Notes: generated from the letters alone by a model not told the origin. 64,000 bases of DNA from Allobosea sp. (GCF_030695125.1 NZ_JAUYTP010000045.1:1-64000), one strand, 5' to 3'. Counted from the first letter of the stretch, positions 34,721 through 47,882 are shown. Program-made: numbers and translations.

Positions 34721-35940
34721 CAACGCGCCATGCCGAGCAGGTGGCTGAGATCGTTGAAGAACACCCGGACATGCGCCATGAACTTGCCGCGTACCAGCTC
34801 CTTGTTCATGTAGGAATCCCAGGTCAGCTTCTGCACGTCGGGGTTGCGGCAGAGCTTGACGAACTGCTCGCGGCGCTTGTCGTTGCGATACCAGATCCAC
34901 TGCAGCAGGCCGAGGATCCAGAAGACGCGCCCGTGATCGGCCATGAAGCGCTTGCGGGCGGTGGCGAGTGCCCGCGCATCGCCCGTGCGCAGCGCGAGCT
35001 GCACCGCCTCACCGGCCAGCCGCCCGCACAGCATCGCGTAGTAGATGCCCTCGCCCGAGGCCGGCGCGACCACGCCGGCGGCGTCGCCCGCGAGCAGGAC
35101 GTCGCGGCCATTGTCCCATTTCTTCATCGGCTTCATCGGAATCGGCGCCCCTTCGCGCCGGATCGTCTCGGCGCCGTCGAGCCCGGTATCGCTGCGCAAC
35201 CGCGCCACCGCGTCCTTGAGCGAAAAGCCCTTATGGGCGCTGCCGGTGCCGATGCTCGCAGTCTCGCCATGCGGAAACACCCAGCCATAGAAGTCCGGCG
35301 AAATCCGGCCCTGGTAGATCACGTCGCAGCGCTTGGCGTCATAGCGCGCGCTGGCCTCGGCGGGGACGCGGACGATCTCGTGATAGGCGAAGACGAAGGG
35401 CGGCCGCTTGCTGTCGGGCATGGCCGCGCGCGCGAGGCTCGAATTGGCCCCGTCGGCGCCGATCACCATGCGGGCCCGGATGCTGGTCAGCGGGCCGCCA
35501 TCCTTGGGGCGGATCTGCAGGCGCGCCGTGCCGTCGGGATCGCGCTCGAAGCGCTCGAACGTCCCGGTCATCCGGTGCGCACCGGCGTCCGCGGCCCGCA
35601 CCCGCAGCCATTCGTCGAAATGCTCGCGATCGACCATGCCGACATAGCCATCGTCGATCGGCATATCGACGCTCGTATCGGAAGGCGCGACCATGCGCGC
35701 GCAGGCGATGCGCGCCACGATCTGCGACGGTGGAATCGCAAAATCGCGGATCGCGCGCGGCGGAATCGCACCGCCGCAGGGCTTGATGCGTCCGGCCCGG
35801 TCGAGCAGCAGGACCCTGTGCCCTGCCCTGGCGAGATCATCGGCCGCGGTCGCGCCCGACGGCCCGCCGCCGACGATGGCGACGTCATAGATGAGGTCGG
35901 CTTCCTGCGGCATCGGTGGCGTCTGGGTCATGACGGTCAT
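34720..35940 (-). CDS. bchP: Geranylgeranyl diphosphate/bacteriochlorophyll reductase BchP
   Basis: A 406-residue FAD enzyme that reduces the geranylgeranyl tail of bacteriochlorophyll to phytyl. The Rossmann FAD motif is DVAIVGGGPSGATAADDLAR (about residues 17-36). IKPCGGAIPPRAI, a GWVFPHGETASIGTG block and LLAGDAAGVVAPASGEGIYY complete the family pattern. Length matches BchP/ChlP. The start overlaps the pucC-like stop by 4 nt and its stop overlaps the next small gene, so the three are coupled. Confidence 0.95.
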   Translation of the reverse strand: MTVMTQTPPMPQEADLIYDVAIVGGGPSGATAADDLARAGHRVLLLDRAGRIKPCGGAIPPRAIRDFAIPPSQIVARIACARMVAPSDTSVDMPIDDGYVGMVDREHFDEWLRVRAADAGAHRMTGTFERFERDPDGTARLQIRPKDGGPLTSIRARMVIGADGANSSLARAAMPDSKRPPFVFAYHEIVRVPAEASARYDAKRCDVIYQGRISPDFYGWVFPHGETASIGTGSAHKGFSLKDAVARLRSDTGLDGAETIRREGAPIPMKPMKKWDNGRDVLLAGDAAGVVAPASGEGIYYAMLCGRLAGEAVQLALRTGDARALATARKRFMADHGRVFWILGLLQWIWYRNDKRREQFVKLCRNPDVQKLTWDSYMNKELVRGKFMAHVRVFFNDLSHLLGMAR

Positions 35941-37271
35941 CCTGGGTTGGGGACGAGCAGGGTGTCGGGGTTGCGCGGCCGCTTGCGCTCGCTGTCCGTC
36001 GCCTGCCTGGCGACGGCGAGTGCGAGCCCGGCGGAGACGATGAAAAGCAGCGCCTCGAGGGTGAAGACGGTGGCGTAGGCCGGCGCCGGCGAGCCCCAGA
36101 GCTGCCGCGCCAGATCCGTGGCCGACGCCCCCAGCAAGCCGCCGAGGCCGAAGGCGACGCCCTGCGCCGCCCCCCACAACCCCATGCGCACGCCTTGCCG
36201 ATCGGGCCGGCCCTGGCCGACGAGCCGCATCATCGAACCGATCGCGGCGACGGCATAGGCGCCGTTGGAGACGCCGAGCGCGAAGACGATCGGCTTCAGC
36301 GGAAAACCAGCCCCCGCAAAAGCCCCGACGGACAGGCAGGCGAGCGCCAGCGCCGAAGCGAGACAGCCGCCGACCGCCCAGATCCGCAGCGAGCCGGCTT
36401 TCGGGCCCGCCAGCGTCGTGACCAGCGCGACCAGAACCATGCCGGCGAGCACCCCGCCATTCTGGATGCCGGCCAGCTTGGTGCTCTCGCCGGGCGTATA
36501 GCCGAAGACCGTGCCGGCGAAGGGCTCGAGGATCAGGTCTTGGGCGCTGTAGGCGATCATCGAGACGAAGACGAATATCGCGAAGAGCCGCGCCTGGGGT
36601 TCGCTCCAGACTTCGCCGATCGCGATCCGGAAGGAGACGGGCGCCGGCATGTCGAGCGAGCGCATCGCCGGCGGCGGGCCCTCGACACCGCGGACGGCCA
36701 CAACGGTGACGGCCAGCGCGATCGCGCTGACGACGCCGGAGACCGCGACGAGGCGGCCCGTCGAGAACGGATCGAGCGCCTGCCCGGCGAGCCCCGCCGT
36801 CACGATGAAACCGGCGATCATCATCACCCAGACCACCGTCGCCGCAGCCGGCCGGCGCGCATCGGCGACCCGGCGCGAGAGCAGGATGAGCAGGCAGGTG
36901 CCGCTCGCACCCACGCCCATGCCGATCAGGGTGAAGGACAGGGCGGCCAGAGCCACGCCCGGCCAGAACAGTGTCTCCATCAGCGCGGTCGCGACCGCCG
37001 CGCCGAAGCCGCCGAGCGCCAGGACCGCCATGCCGCCGATGATCCAGGGGGTCAGCCGGCCGCCGACATCCGAGCCATGCCCCCAGCGCGGCCGGAGCAC
37101 CTGCACGGCATAATGCAGCGCAATCAGCAGGCCCGGCAGGGTGGCGGGCAGCGCGAGTTCGACGACCATGACGCGATTCAACGTCGAGGTGGTCAAGACG
37201 ACGATCGCGCCGATCGCGGTCTGGACCAGACCGAGCCGGGCGATGCCGAGCCAGCCCAGCGGCGCCGTCAT
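35937..37271 (-). CDS. PucC/LhaA-family MFS transporter-like protein adjacent to bchP (ORF428/BCH2 type)
   Basis: A 444-residue protein with 12 membrane helices. Its opening LGIARLGLVQTAIGAIVVLT and TSTLNRVMVVELALPATLPG are characteristic of the PucC family, as is SAQDLILEPFAGTVFGYTPG in the middle. In Rhodobacter the equivalent gene (orf428) sits between bchG and bchP. PucC-family members deliver bacteriochlorophyll to, or shepherd, LH and core complexes. It is a paralogue of lhaA at 45632. Its promoter region carries two PpsR operators and a TTGACA -35 with a TAGCCT -10 (17-bp spacer). Confidence 0.88.
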   Translation of the reverse strand: MTAPLGWLGIARLGLVQTAIGAIVVLTTSTLNRVMVVELALPATLPGLLIALHYAVQVLRPRWGHGSDVGGRLTPWIIGGMAVLALGGFGAAVATALMETLFWPGVALAALSFTLIGMGVGASGTCLLILLSRRVADARRPAAATVVWVMMIAGFIVTAGLAGQALDPFSTGRLVAVSGVVSAIALAVTVVAVRGVEGPPPAMRSLDMPAPVSFRIAIGEVWSEPQARLFAIFVFVSMIAYSAQDLILEPFAGTVFGYTPGESTKLAGIQNGGVLAGMVLVALVTTLAGPKAGSLRIWAVGGCLASALALACLSVGAFAGAGFPLKPIVFALGVSNGAYAVAAIGSMMRLVGQGRPDRQGVRMGLWGAAQGVAFGLGGLLGASATDLARQLWGSPAPAYATVFTLEALLFIVSAGLALAVARQATDSERKRPRNPDTLLVPNPG

Positions 37272-37393
37272 CGCGGCACAGCCTGGCCAGAGGCGGGCGA
37301 GGCGGGAACGCCTGCCAGCGAGGGAAGCGAGGCCGTTCGAGAGGGAATGCAGCAGCGCGTCATGGCCCGAAGGCTAGGCGCAGGCCCTGTGAC

Positions 37394-37411
37394 TGTCAAT
37401 TAAAACTGACA
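37394..37411. promoter_or_regulatory. PpsR/CrtJ operator overlapping the -35 of the pucC-like-bchP operon
   Basis: TGTCAATTAAAACTGACA is a perfect TGTC-N10-GACA site. On the minus strand it ends TTGACA (-35), followed after 17 bp by TAGCCT (37371-37376) as a -10. It lies 123 bp before the first ATG. Confidence 0.75.
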
Positions 37412-37427
37412 CCGCCTGGGGCAAAAA

Positions 37428-37445
37428 CGTCAAGACAAATTGACG
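37428..37445. promoter_or_regulatory. Degenerate second PpsR/CrtJ operator upstream
   Basis: CGTCAAGACAAATTGACG keeps the inner CGTCAA/TTGACG symmetry but has C/G at the ends instead of T/A. It is offset exactly 34 bp from the perfect site at 37394, the same offset as the pair before bchF. Confidence 0.5.
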
Positions 37446-37459
37446 CTCGTTGCGGCCCG

Positions 37460-38908
37460 TCAGTTGGGCTCGCCGAGATCGGCATCGTCCAGATCGCCCA
37501 GCCCGTAACGACGCAGCTTCGCATAGAAGCTCTGGCGGCTGAGGCCCAGCATGTTGGCGGCGGAGGCGCGGTTGTCGCGGCTGAGCTCGAGCGCCGCCTC
37601 GATGCAGAGCTTCTCGATCACGTCGGTCGTCTCGCGCACCAGGTCCCGCAGCGAAACCCGGCCGACCAGCTCCGTCAGATGCTCCACCGAACGCGGCAGC
37701 GATCGGCCGCGATGCCCGGCCAGAGCCGTGCGGACGCCAAGGCTGCGGATCACGAAACCATAGGACGGCGTGCTGCCCGACAGCGCCGGCACCGCCGACA
37801 GTTCAACCTCTTCGACCGTCCCGAACTGGCCGCGCATGATCGTGGTGAAGTTGCGCACGACGCCATGCTCGGTCAGCGTCACCATCAGCAGCGGCAGATC
37901 GATCCCCGGTCGCCCGAGCCAACGCTCAAGCGGCTCGCCCAGCGCCTGCTGCTTGGTTGCGAGCTGGGTGAGATCGAGGAAGGCGCGGTTGGCCTCGAGC
38001 ACCTTCATCTCGGGGCTGATCACGACGAAGCCGTCCGGGAATTTTTCCAGCACGTCGAGGATGCCGCTTTGGGCGGCCGAATCGGGAAGTGCTGCGCCGC
38101 TGATCGGCGTCAGGCGGATCAGCAGGTAACCGGCATTGTCCTGGCGAAAGGCCGAGCCCAGAACCCGAAAGCGCTTCGAACCTGACGCCAGGGCGATCTC
38201 CGCCTCGTCGGCGCGGCCCGTGGCCTGCACCATGCGCAGCATCGCCTGCAGCGCCTCGCTGCTTTGCGGCGCGAGGCTCGTCAGAAGCGACGTGCTGACC
38301 AGCCGGTCGCTCGGCAGTTCGAGCTCGCGCTGCGCCGCCGGGTTGGCTTCGACGATCCGGAAGTTGGCAGCCTCGACGATCACCACCGGCTCGGAGGTGA
38401 GGTGAAACAGCATGCGATAGCGCGTCTCCGCCATGCGAAGCCGGGCATACTCCCGCTCCATCGCCTGTTGCGCTTCGACGAGCTGCTGCTGGAGATTGGC
38501 GAGATTGCGCAGATCCCGGCCGAGCGCGACGATCGTGCCGTCCTCGCCGACCTGCATTGCCGAATACCGGATCGGCACGTCGGCGCCGCCGTCCATCGGG
38601 TGGTTCAGTTCGCGAAACTGCAGCGAAGTCTCGTTGCCGGCGCTGTCGATCAGGTCGAGCACCTTCGGCCGGCTTTCGACCGTGACGACATCGATCCAGT
38701 TCCGGCCGATCCAGGCGCGAAGCCCTTCGCGCCGCAGATCTTCCGTACCCAGGGAGATATCAAGGATGACGCCGTCGCGATCGAGCACGAGCGCAATGTC
38801 GCTGGCAGCCGTGATCAGGCTCCCGGCCACCTCCGGCGCAAGCCGACCAAGCCAACCGGAGGGACCCTTGAAACCAAGCGTAGGAGCCTGGGGAGCAAAG
38901 ACGTTCAT
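37460..38908 (-). CDS. ppsR: PpsR/CrtJ photosynthesis repressor, first copy
   Basis: A 482-residue regulator that binds TGT-N12-ACA palindromes and represses bch, crt and light-harvesting genes under oxygen. The layout is an N-terminal PAS-like region (AGSLITAASDIALVLDRDGV), a Q-linker helix (LQQQLVEAQQAMEREYARLR), PAS1 (YRMLFHLTSEPVVIVE), PAS2 (VLEKFPDGFVVISPEMKVLE) and a Fis-type HTH (NRASAANMLGLSRQSFYAKL). Only one cysteine is present, in EKLCIEAALEL just before the HTH, so any disulfide must be between subunits. It is followed (upstream on this strand) by ppaA, as in many PGCs. Confidence 0.94.
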   Translation of the reverse strand: MNVFAPQAPTLGFKGPSGWLGRLAPEVAGSLITAASDIALVLDRDGVILDISLGTEDLRREGLRAWIGRNWIDVVTVESRPKVLDLIDSAGNETSLQFRELNHPMDGGADVPIRYSAMQVGEDGTIVALGRDLRNLANLQQQLVEAQQAMEREYARLRMAETRYRMLFHLTSEPVVIVEAANFRIVEANPAAQRELELPSDRLVSTSLLTSLAPQSSEALQAMLRMVQATGRADEAEIALASGSKRFRVLGSAFRQDNAGYLLIRLTPISGAALPDSAAQSGILDVLEKFPDGFVVISPEMKVLEANRAFLDLTQLATKQQALGEPLERWLGRPGIDLPLLMVTLTEHGVVRNFTTIMRGQFGTVEEVELSAVPALSGSTPSYGFVIRSLGVRTALAGHRGRSLPRSVEHLTELVGRVSLRDLVRETTDVIEKLCIEAALELSRDNRASAANMLGLSRQSFYAKLRRYGLGDLDDADLGEPN

Positions 38909-38980
38909 AACGACGGATACCCGGTTCCTGCCTGTGACGGGCGTCGAGAGGCGCTTAGCAAATAATGGCGTAGCCGATCT

Positions 38981-39883
38981 TCAACAAGACATCTTTTTCG
39001 TCTCGAGCATCCAGTCGACGCGGTTGACGGCTTCCGCTGCGTCGCGAGCGCCGAAATCGGCCCCGAGCGACACCGCCAGCGCCGGATCCGCGACGAACAG
39101 ATTGCCGCCGAGCATGATATGAACGGATTTGTTGAGCGAGGCGCCGCGCACCGCCTTGACGACAGCGGCGACACCGGCGGCGGAGACCTCGCCGCTGGCC
39201 GACAGGCCGACCAGATCGAACCACTCGGTCCGCACATGCTCGATCAGAATCGGCCTCGACGGCAGGAATTCGGACTGAACATGCCAGCCTGCGCGACGGA
39301 AGAACTCCTCCACCACGGCCAGGCCGAACGTGTGCTGCTCACCCGGCACGACGGCCAGCAGGACACGGCCCCGCTCGACCTCGGGCGCCGGGCTGATCTC
39401 GAAGGCCGGCCCATAGACCCGCAGCAATTGCTGCAGGCGGGAAAGACCGACCGTGACATCCACGAAGGTGCAGCGATCCTGCTCCCAGAGCACGCCCAGA
39501 TGGCGCGCCGTCGCGGACAGGACGGTGGTGATCAGCGCCTCCGTCGTCAGCCCGCGATCGCGCAAACCGTCGAGATGCGCGCGCGCCGCACTGAGCGGCT
39601 TGCGCACGATCATTTCCGCGAAGGCTGCGACATCGGCGTCGGTGATGACGATCGGCGCCACGGCCGGGGCAGCGGCGCGGCTTTCTCCCAGCGCCCGGTG
39701 CGCGAGCATCAGGCGCGGGATGATCTCGGTCTCGATCGTCCGGGCCAATTCCGTGCGCAACTCCGGCGCAGGGCCGGCTGGCTCCAGCGGACACCAGTTG
39801 GTGCCCGGCAGCTCCGACAATCGGCTCTGATCATCGAGATATGGCGCGCGTGCCGCCAAAAACCCGCGTCCTGAATCAGACAT
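38981..39883 (-). CDS. ppaA: Cobalamin-binding antirepressor PpaA/AerR
   Basis: A 300-residue light/oxygen-responsive partner of PpsR. The central region has a CarH/AerR-type helical cap (HLGVLWEQDRCTFVDVTVGL). A B12-binding fold follows, with the lower-ligand loop EQHTFGLAVVEEFFRRAGW, whose His would coordinate cobalt, and the LVGLSASGEVSAAGVAAVV and IMLGGNLFVADPALA loops. ATG 39883 is chosen because AGGGAGGT lies 6-7 nt upstream. It is cotranscribed with ppsR1 (72-bp gap). In Rhodobacter AerR binds CrtJ and changes its DNA binding; the same role is inferred. Confidence 0.92.
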   Translation of the reverse strand: MSDSGRGFLAARAPYLDDQSRLSELPGTNWCPLEPAGPAPELRTELARTIETEIIPRLMLAHRALGESRAAAPAVAPIVITDADVAAFAEMIVRKPLSAARAHLDGLRDRGLTTEALITTVLSATARHLGVLWEQDRCTFVDVTVGLSRLQQLLRVYGPAFEISPAPEVERGRVLLAVVPGEQHTFGLAVVEEFFRRAGWHVQSEFLPSRPILIEHVRTEWFDLVGLSASGEVSAAGVAAVVKAVRGASLNKSVHIMLGGNLFVADPALAVSLGADFGARDAAEAVNRVDWMLETKKMSC

Positions 39884-40213
39884 CAGGTCACCTCCCTGAG
39901 GCAACCGCCGGATCCAGCCAGGAACTCTGATGGTCCTGTTACGTTGTGGGCGCCGGAGCGTCCAACGGTCTGGATGGCAGTTCCTCTCGACCTATTGCCT
40001 CAGAGTGAAGCACGCCGCCTGTCGGTCCGCAATCATGAAATTACTATGGTTCCAGACAATATTCGTGCGGATTTGAGGCCTGACCATAACAAAAGGGCCA
40101 GTGAATCCTGGCGCGTTTCGTCGCCGCGAAACCGGCGCGGACGATAGGGCGAGCGTGGCCGCAAACGCCACTCACGATCCGGCGACTTCCACGCTAGCGG
40201 CGCGGCCACGACA

Positions 40214-40231
40214 TGTCCAGATCAAATGACA
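40214..40231. promoter_or_regulatory. PpsR/CrtJ operator, upstream member of the bchF pair
   Basis: TGTCCAGATCAAATGACA, a perfect TGTC-N10-GACA site, offset 34 bp from the promoter-overlapping site at 40248. Confidence 0.75.
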
Positions 40232-40247
40232 TAACTGAAATAAATAG

Positions 40248-40265
40248 TGTCACGTCTAGTTGACA
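40248..40265. promoter_or_regulatory. PpsR/CrtJ operator overlapping the bchF -35
   Basis: TGTCACGTCTAGTTGACA, a perfect site whose last six bases are TTGACA (-35, plus strand). A weak CAATCT follows after 17 bp. It lies 79 bp before the bchF ATG. Confidence 0.78.
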
Positions 40266-40343
40266 CTCGAAACCTGTCGCGCCAATCTTCGGGCCTCGGC
40301 GCCATGGCTTTCCGCCAGCGGCGCGACGGACCGGAGACGTCCG

Positions 40344-42148
<1,805 letters not shown>

Positions 42149-42150
42149 CG

Positions 42151-43798
42151 ATGCACCTCACCGTCTGGACCTATGAAGGCCCTCCCCATATCGGCGCGAT
42201 GCGGATCGCCACCGCGATGACCGACGTGCATTACGTGCTGCATGCCCCCCAGGGCGACACCTATGCCGACCTGCTTTTCACCATGATCGAGCGGCGCGGC
42301 AAGCGCCCGCCGGTGACCTACACCACCTTCCAGGCCCGCGATCTCGGCGGCGACACCGCCGATCTGTTCCAGCGCGCCGCCCATGACGCCTATGAGCGCT
42401 TCAAGCCGGCTGCCATGCTGGTCGGCGCCTCCTGCACCGGCGAGCTGATCCAGGACGATCCGGCCGGGCTGGCGCGTGCGCTCGGGCTGCCGATCCCGGT
42501 GATCCCGCTTGAACTGCCCTCCTATCAGCGCAAGGAGAACTGGGGCGCGGCCGAGACCTTCTACCAGCTGGTGCGAAGCCTGGCCGGCCCTCACATGCCG
42601 ACGCCGGGGACCGCCCGCCCCGCACGCAAGCCCGGCGAGCCGGCCCGCTGCAACATCCTCGGCGCCACCGCGCTCGGCTTCCGCCACCGCGACGATGTCC
42701 GCGCCGTCAAAGAGCTGCTAGCGCGGCTTGGCGTCGAAGTGAACGTCGTCGCGCCCTGGCAGGCCAGCGCCGCCGACATCGCCCGGCTCGGCCAGGCCGA
42801 TTTCAACGTCGTGCTCTATCCCGAGATCGCCGGACTCGCGGCGCAATGGCTGAAGCGCGCCTTCGGCCAGCCGACCATCGCCACCGTGCCGATCGGCGTC
42901 GGTGCGACCCGCGACTTCATCACCGAGGTGGCCCGCCTCGCCGGTGTCGATGCCACGGCGGTGCTGGCCGACGAGACCTCGCGACTGCCCTGGTATTCGC
43001 GCTCGGTCGACTCGACCTATCTGACGGCCAAGCGCGCCTTTATCTTCGGCGACGCGACGCACGCCATCGCCGCCGCCCGCATCGCCAGCGAGGAGCTCGG
43101 CTTCAAGGTCGTGGGGCTCGGCACCTATTCCCGCGAGCGCGCCCGCGACGTCCGCGAGGCCGCCACCCGGCTTGGGCTCGAGGCCCTGATCACCGACGAT
43201 TATCTCGAGGTCGAGGCGGCCTGCGCCGAGCTCCAGCCCGAGCTCGTGCTCGGCACCCAGATGGAACGCCACATCGCCAAGCGCCTCGGCATCCCCTGCG
43301 CGGTGATCTCGGCCCCGGTCCATGTCCAGGATTTCCCGGCGCGCTACTCGCCGCAGATGGGCTTCGAGGGCGCCAACGTCATTTTCGATACCTGGGTCCA
43401 TCCGCTGATGATGGGGCTGGAAGAGCATCTGCTCGGCATGTTCCGCGACGATTTCGAGTTCAACGACGGCGCCGGCTCCTCGCATCTCGGGCATGGCGCC
43501 AAGCCTGTCATTCCGGGACGGCCCGAAGCGCCGAACCCGGAACCCACGACCGGGCTCAACGCGGATGGCCGGCCAGACGACAGGGCTCACCCCGTCGTGG
43601 AGTCCGGGTTCGACCCCGACGGGCCGCCCCGGAATGACGGCGAACTTGTCGACAAGCCGATCGTCCTCAGCTGGGCCGCCGAGGCCGAGCTGGAACTCAA
43701 GAAGATCCCGTTCTTCGTGCGCGGCAAGGCTCGGCGGAACACCGAGAAATTCGCAGGCGAACGCGGGATCAGCCCGATCACGGTGGAGACACTTTACG

Positions 43799-43824
<26 letters not shown>
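42151..43824 (+). CDS. bchB: Dark-operative protochlorophyllide reductase subunit B, with an in-frame palindromic insertion
   Basis: A 557-residue partner of BchN. It begins [20 protein letters not shown]; the catalytic and FeS region includes [20 protein letters not shown], and it ends [20 protein letters not shown] then [14 protein letters not shown]. Family members are usually about 510-530 residues. The excess is explained by residues 453-496, encoded exactly by a 132-bp palindromic repeat element (43507-43638) between the main body and the C-terminal domain. The insertion keeps the frame and lies in what is normally a flexible linker, so activity is probably retained. Confidence 0.95.
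43507..43638. repeat. Palindromic repeat element inserted in frame in bchB
   Basis: 132 bp, exactly 44 codons, beginning and ending at codon boundaries. The termini GTCATTCCGGGACGGCCC and GGGCCGCCCCGGAATGAC are inverted repeats with one mismatch in 18. Nested inside are CGAACCCGGA (43532) with TCCGGGTTCG (43603) and CCACGAC (43544) with GTCGTGG (43594), so the element can fold into one long hairpin. The encoded peptide is Pro/Gly/Asp-rich, unlike the rest of BchB. It resembles REP/RPE-type palindromes of alphaproteobacteria. Confidence 0.8.
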
Positions 43825-45631
<1,807 letters not shown>

Positions 45632-45635
<4 letters not shown>

Positions 45636-47065
45636 ACCCGGTTTCGGCGGCCTTGGTGAAGGGTTTGACGCGGATCGGTCCGCGCTGGCTGCCCTTTGCC
45701 GATGCCGCCTCACCGGAACTGCCGCTCGGACGCATCCTGCGGCTCTCGCTCTTCCAGATTGCGGTCGGCATGGCCACCGTTCTGCTGGTGGGCACGCTGA
45801 ACCGGGTCATGATCGTCGAGCTCAACGTACCCGCCGCGCTCGTCGCGACGATGGTCTGCCTGCCCTTCCTGTTTGCGCCCTTGCGCGCGCTGATCGGCTA
45901 CAAATCCGACACCCACCGCTCGGTGCTGGGCTGGCGACGCGTGCCCTATATCTGGTTCGGCTCGCTGCTCCAGTTCGGCGGGCTGGCGATCATGCCCTTC
46001 GCGCTCCTGGTCCTGTCCGGAGACGGGGTCGGCCCCGTCCTCTATGGCCAGATCGGCGCGGCGCTCGCCTTCCTGCTCGTCGGCGCCGGGCTCCACACCA
46101 CGCAGACCGCGGGGTTGGCGCTCGCCACCGACCTCGCCACGCCCGCGACCCGGGCCCGCGTCGTCGCGCTGCTCTATGTCACCCTGCTGGTCGGCATGGT
46201 CGCAAGCGGGCTCGTCTTCGCCTGGCTGCTCGCCGATTTCACGCCGCTGCGGCTGATTCAGGTCGTCCAGGGCGCCGCCGTCGTCACCATGGCGCTCAAT
46301 GTCGTGGCCTTGTGGAAGCAGGAGGTCCGCAACCCCGCCCGCACCGCCGCCCATCTCGAGCGCCCGGCCTTCCGCACGATGTTTCGCCAGTTCATCGCCC
46401 GGCCGCGTGCCGCACGTTTCCTGGTCGCGGTCGCGCTTGGCACGGCCGCCTTCAACATGCAGGACATCATCCTCGAGCCCTATGGCGCACAGGTGCTGAA
46501 GCTTAGCGTCAGCGGCACAACAATCCTGACCGCGCTGCTCGCGGCGGGGTCGCTGGCGGCCTTCGCGCTCGCCGCCCGGATGCTGGCGGCTGGAGTCGAT
46601 CCCTATCGCCTTGCCGGTCTCGGCCTCGTCTCGGGACTCGTCGCATTCCCCTGCGTGATCTTCGCCGGCGCGATCGACGCCCCCGCGCTGTTCCGCTTAG
46701 GCACGGCCCTGATCGGCTTCGGCGGCGGATTGTTTGCGGTCAGCACGCTCACCATCGCGATGGAGCTCGAAGAGGGCGTCCACAACGGACTCGCGGTCGG
46801 CATCTGGGGCGCGGTGCAGGCCAGCGCGGCCGGCATCGCGATCGCGCTCGGCGGCGGCGTCAAGGACGGCGTCGAGGCGCTGATCGCGACCGGGGCGCTC
46901 GGGTCCGGCTTCTCCGACGCATCGGCGGCCTATAACACCGTCTATCACATTGAAGTTGCTTTGCTTTTCGCCACGCTCATCGCGATCGGCCCGCTGGTGC
47001 GCAGCGCCGGCGCGGCCCGCAGCGTTCCGTCAACCCGTTTTGGCCTCGCGGAATTTCCAGGCTGA
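45632..47065 (+). CDS. lhaA: Light-harvesting 1 assembly protein LhaA (PucC family)
   Basis: A 477-residue polytopic protein with about 12 helices, needed for LH1 assembly in Rhodobacter. Recognised by ILRLSLFQIAVGMATVLLVG, TLNRVMIVELNVPAALVATM, IGYKSDTHRSVLGWRRVPYI, and MQDIILEPYGAQVLKLSVSG. It lies between bchM and puhA, the canonical position. A second PucC-family gene is at 35937. The start overlaps the bchM stop (ATGA). Confidence 0.93.
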
Positions 47066-47105
47066 CAACGTTTCAGGCCGACAGCCTTGCAAGGAGGGCT
47101 CTCTG

Positions 47106-47882
47106 ATGGGTGAGATCATGGGATATATCGACGTGGCCCAGGTCGCGATCTGGCTGTTCTGGCTGTTTTTCGCCGGGCTGGTCGTCTACCTGCGCCGCGA
47201 GGATCGACGCGAGGGTTACCCGCTCGAATCCGACACGCATCCCGGCAAGATGCTGGCGCCGAGCCTGGTCTTCTACCCGGCGCCCAAGACCTTCAGGCTC
47301 TCCAACGGCACCAGCGTCCAGGCGCCCAACGGCCAGCGCGACAGCCGTCTGCTCGCAGCGCAGCCCACGGCGAAGTTCCCCGGCGCACCGCTGGCGCCCA
47401 CCGGCGCCAACCCGATGCTCGACTCGGTCGGCCCCGGCTCCTGGGCCGAGCGTGCCGACGTCCCGGAGATGACCTACGACAATCACGTCAAGATCCTCCC
47501 CGTGCGTGTCGCCACGGGCTACGCCTGCTCCGCCAAGGAGGACCCGCGCGGCTACGACGTCATCGGCGCCGACATGAAGGTCGCGGGCAAGGTCGTCGAT
47601 CTCTGGGTCGATCGCTCGGAGGCGCTGATCCGCTATTTCGAGGTCGCCCTGCCCGGCGGCCGCAGCGTGCTGCTGCCGGTCACCTTCTCCGACATCACGC
47701 GCGGAGCCAGACCCGGCGTCGGCCGCATCAAGGTCGAGGCGCTACTGGCCAGGCAGTTCGCCGACGTCCCCGCCACCCGCAAACCCGATTCCGTCACCCG
47801 GCTCGAGGAAGAGAAGATCTGCGCCTATTACGGCGCCGGGACGCTCTACGCGACGCCACAGCGCGCGGAGCCCCTGATATGA
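47106..47882 (+). CDS. puhA: Photosynthetic reaction centre H subunit
   Basis: A 258-residue subunit that caps the cytoplasmic face of the reaction centre and shapes the QB proton path. One N-terminal helix (VAQVAIWLFWLFFAGLVVYL, about residues 10-29) is followed by RREDRREGYPLESD and the globular domain with VRVATGYACSAKEDPRGYDV and VTFSDITRGARPG. A strong AAGGAGGG site precedes ATG 47106. It is co-translated with puhB (4-nt overlap). Confidence 0.95.
   Translation: MGEIMGYIDVAQVAIWLFWLFFAGLVVYLRREDRREGYPLESDTHPGKMLAPSLVFYPAPKTFRLSNGTSVQAPNGQRDSRLLAAQPTAKFPGAPLAPTGANPMLDSVGPGSWAERADVPEMTYDNHVKILPVRVATGYACSAKEDPRGYDVIGADMKVAGKVVDLWVDRSEALIRYFEVALPGGRSVLLPVTFSDITRGARPGVGRIKVEALLARQFADVPATRKPDSVTRLEEEKICAYYGAGTLYATPQRAEPLI

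Larger units (their letters stand above)
39884..40343. other. Divergent regulatory gap of 460 bp between ppaA and bchF
   Basis: No gene is seen. The left half is locally AT-richer (near 40034-40062). The right end holds two perfect PpsR operators (40214 and 40248) and the bchF promoter. The segment should contain the start sites of the ppaA-ppsR1 and bchFNB operons. Confidence 0.6.
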
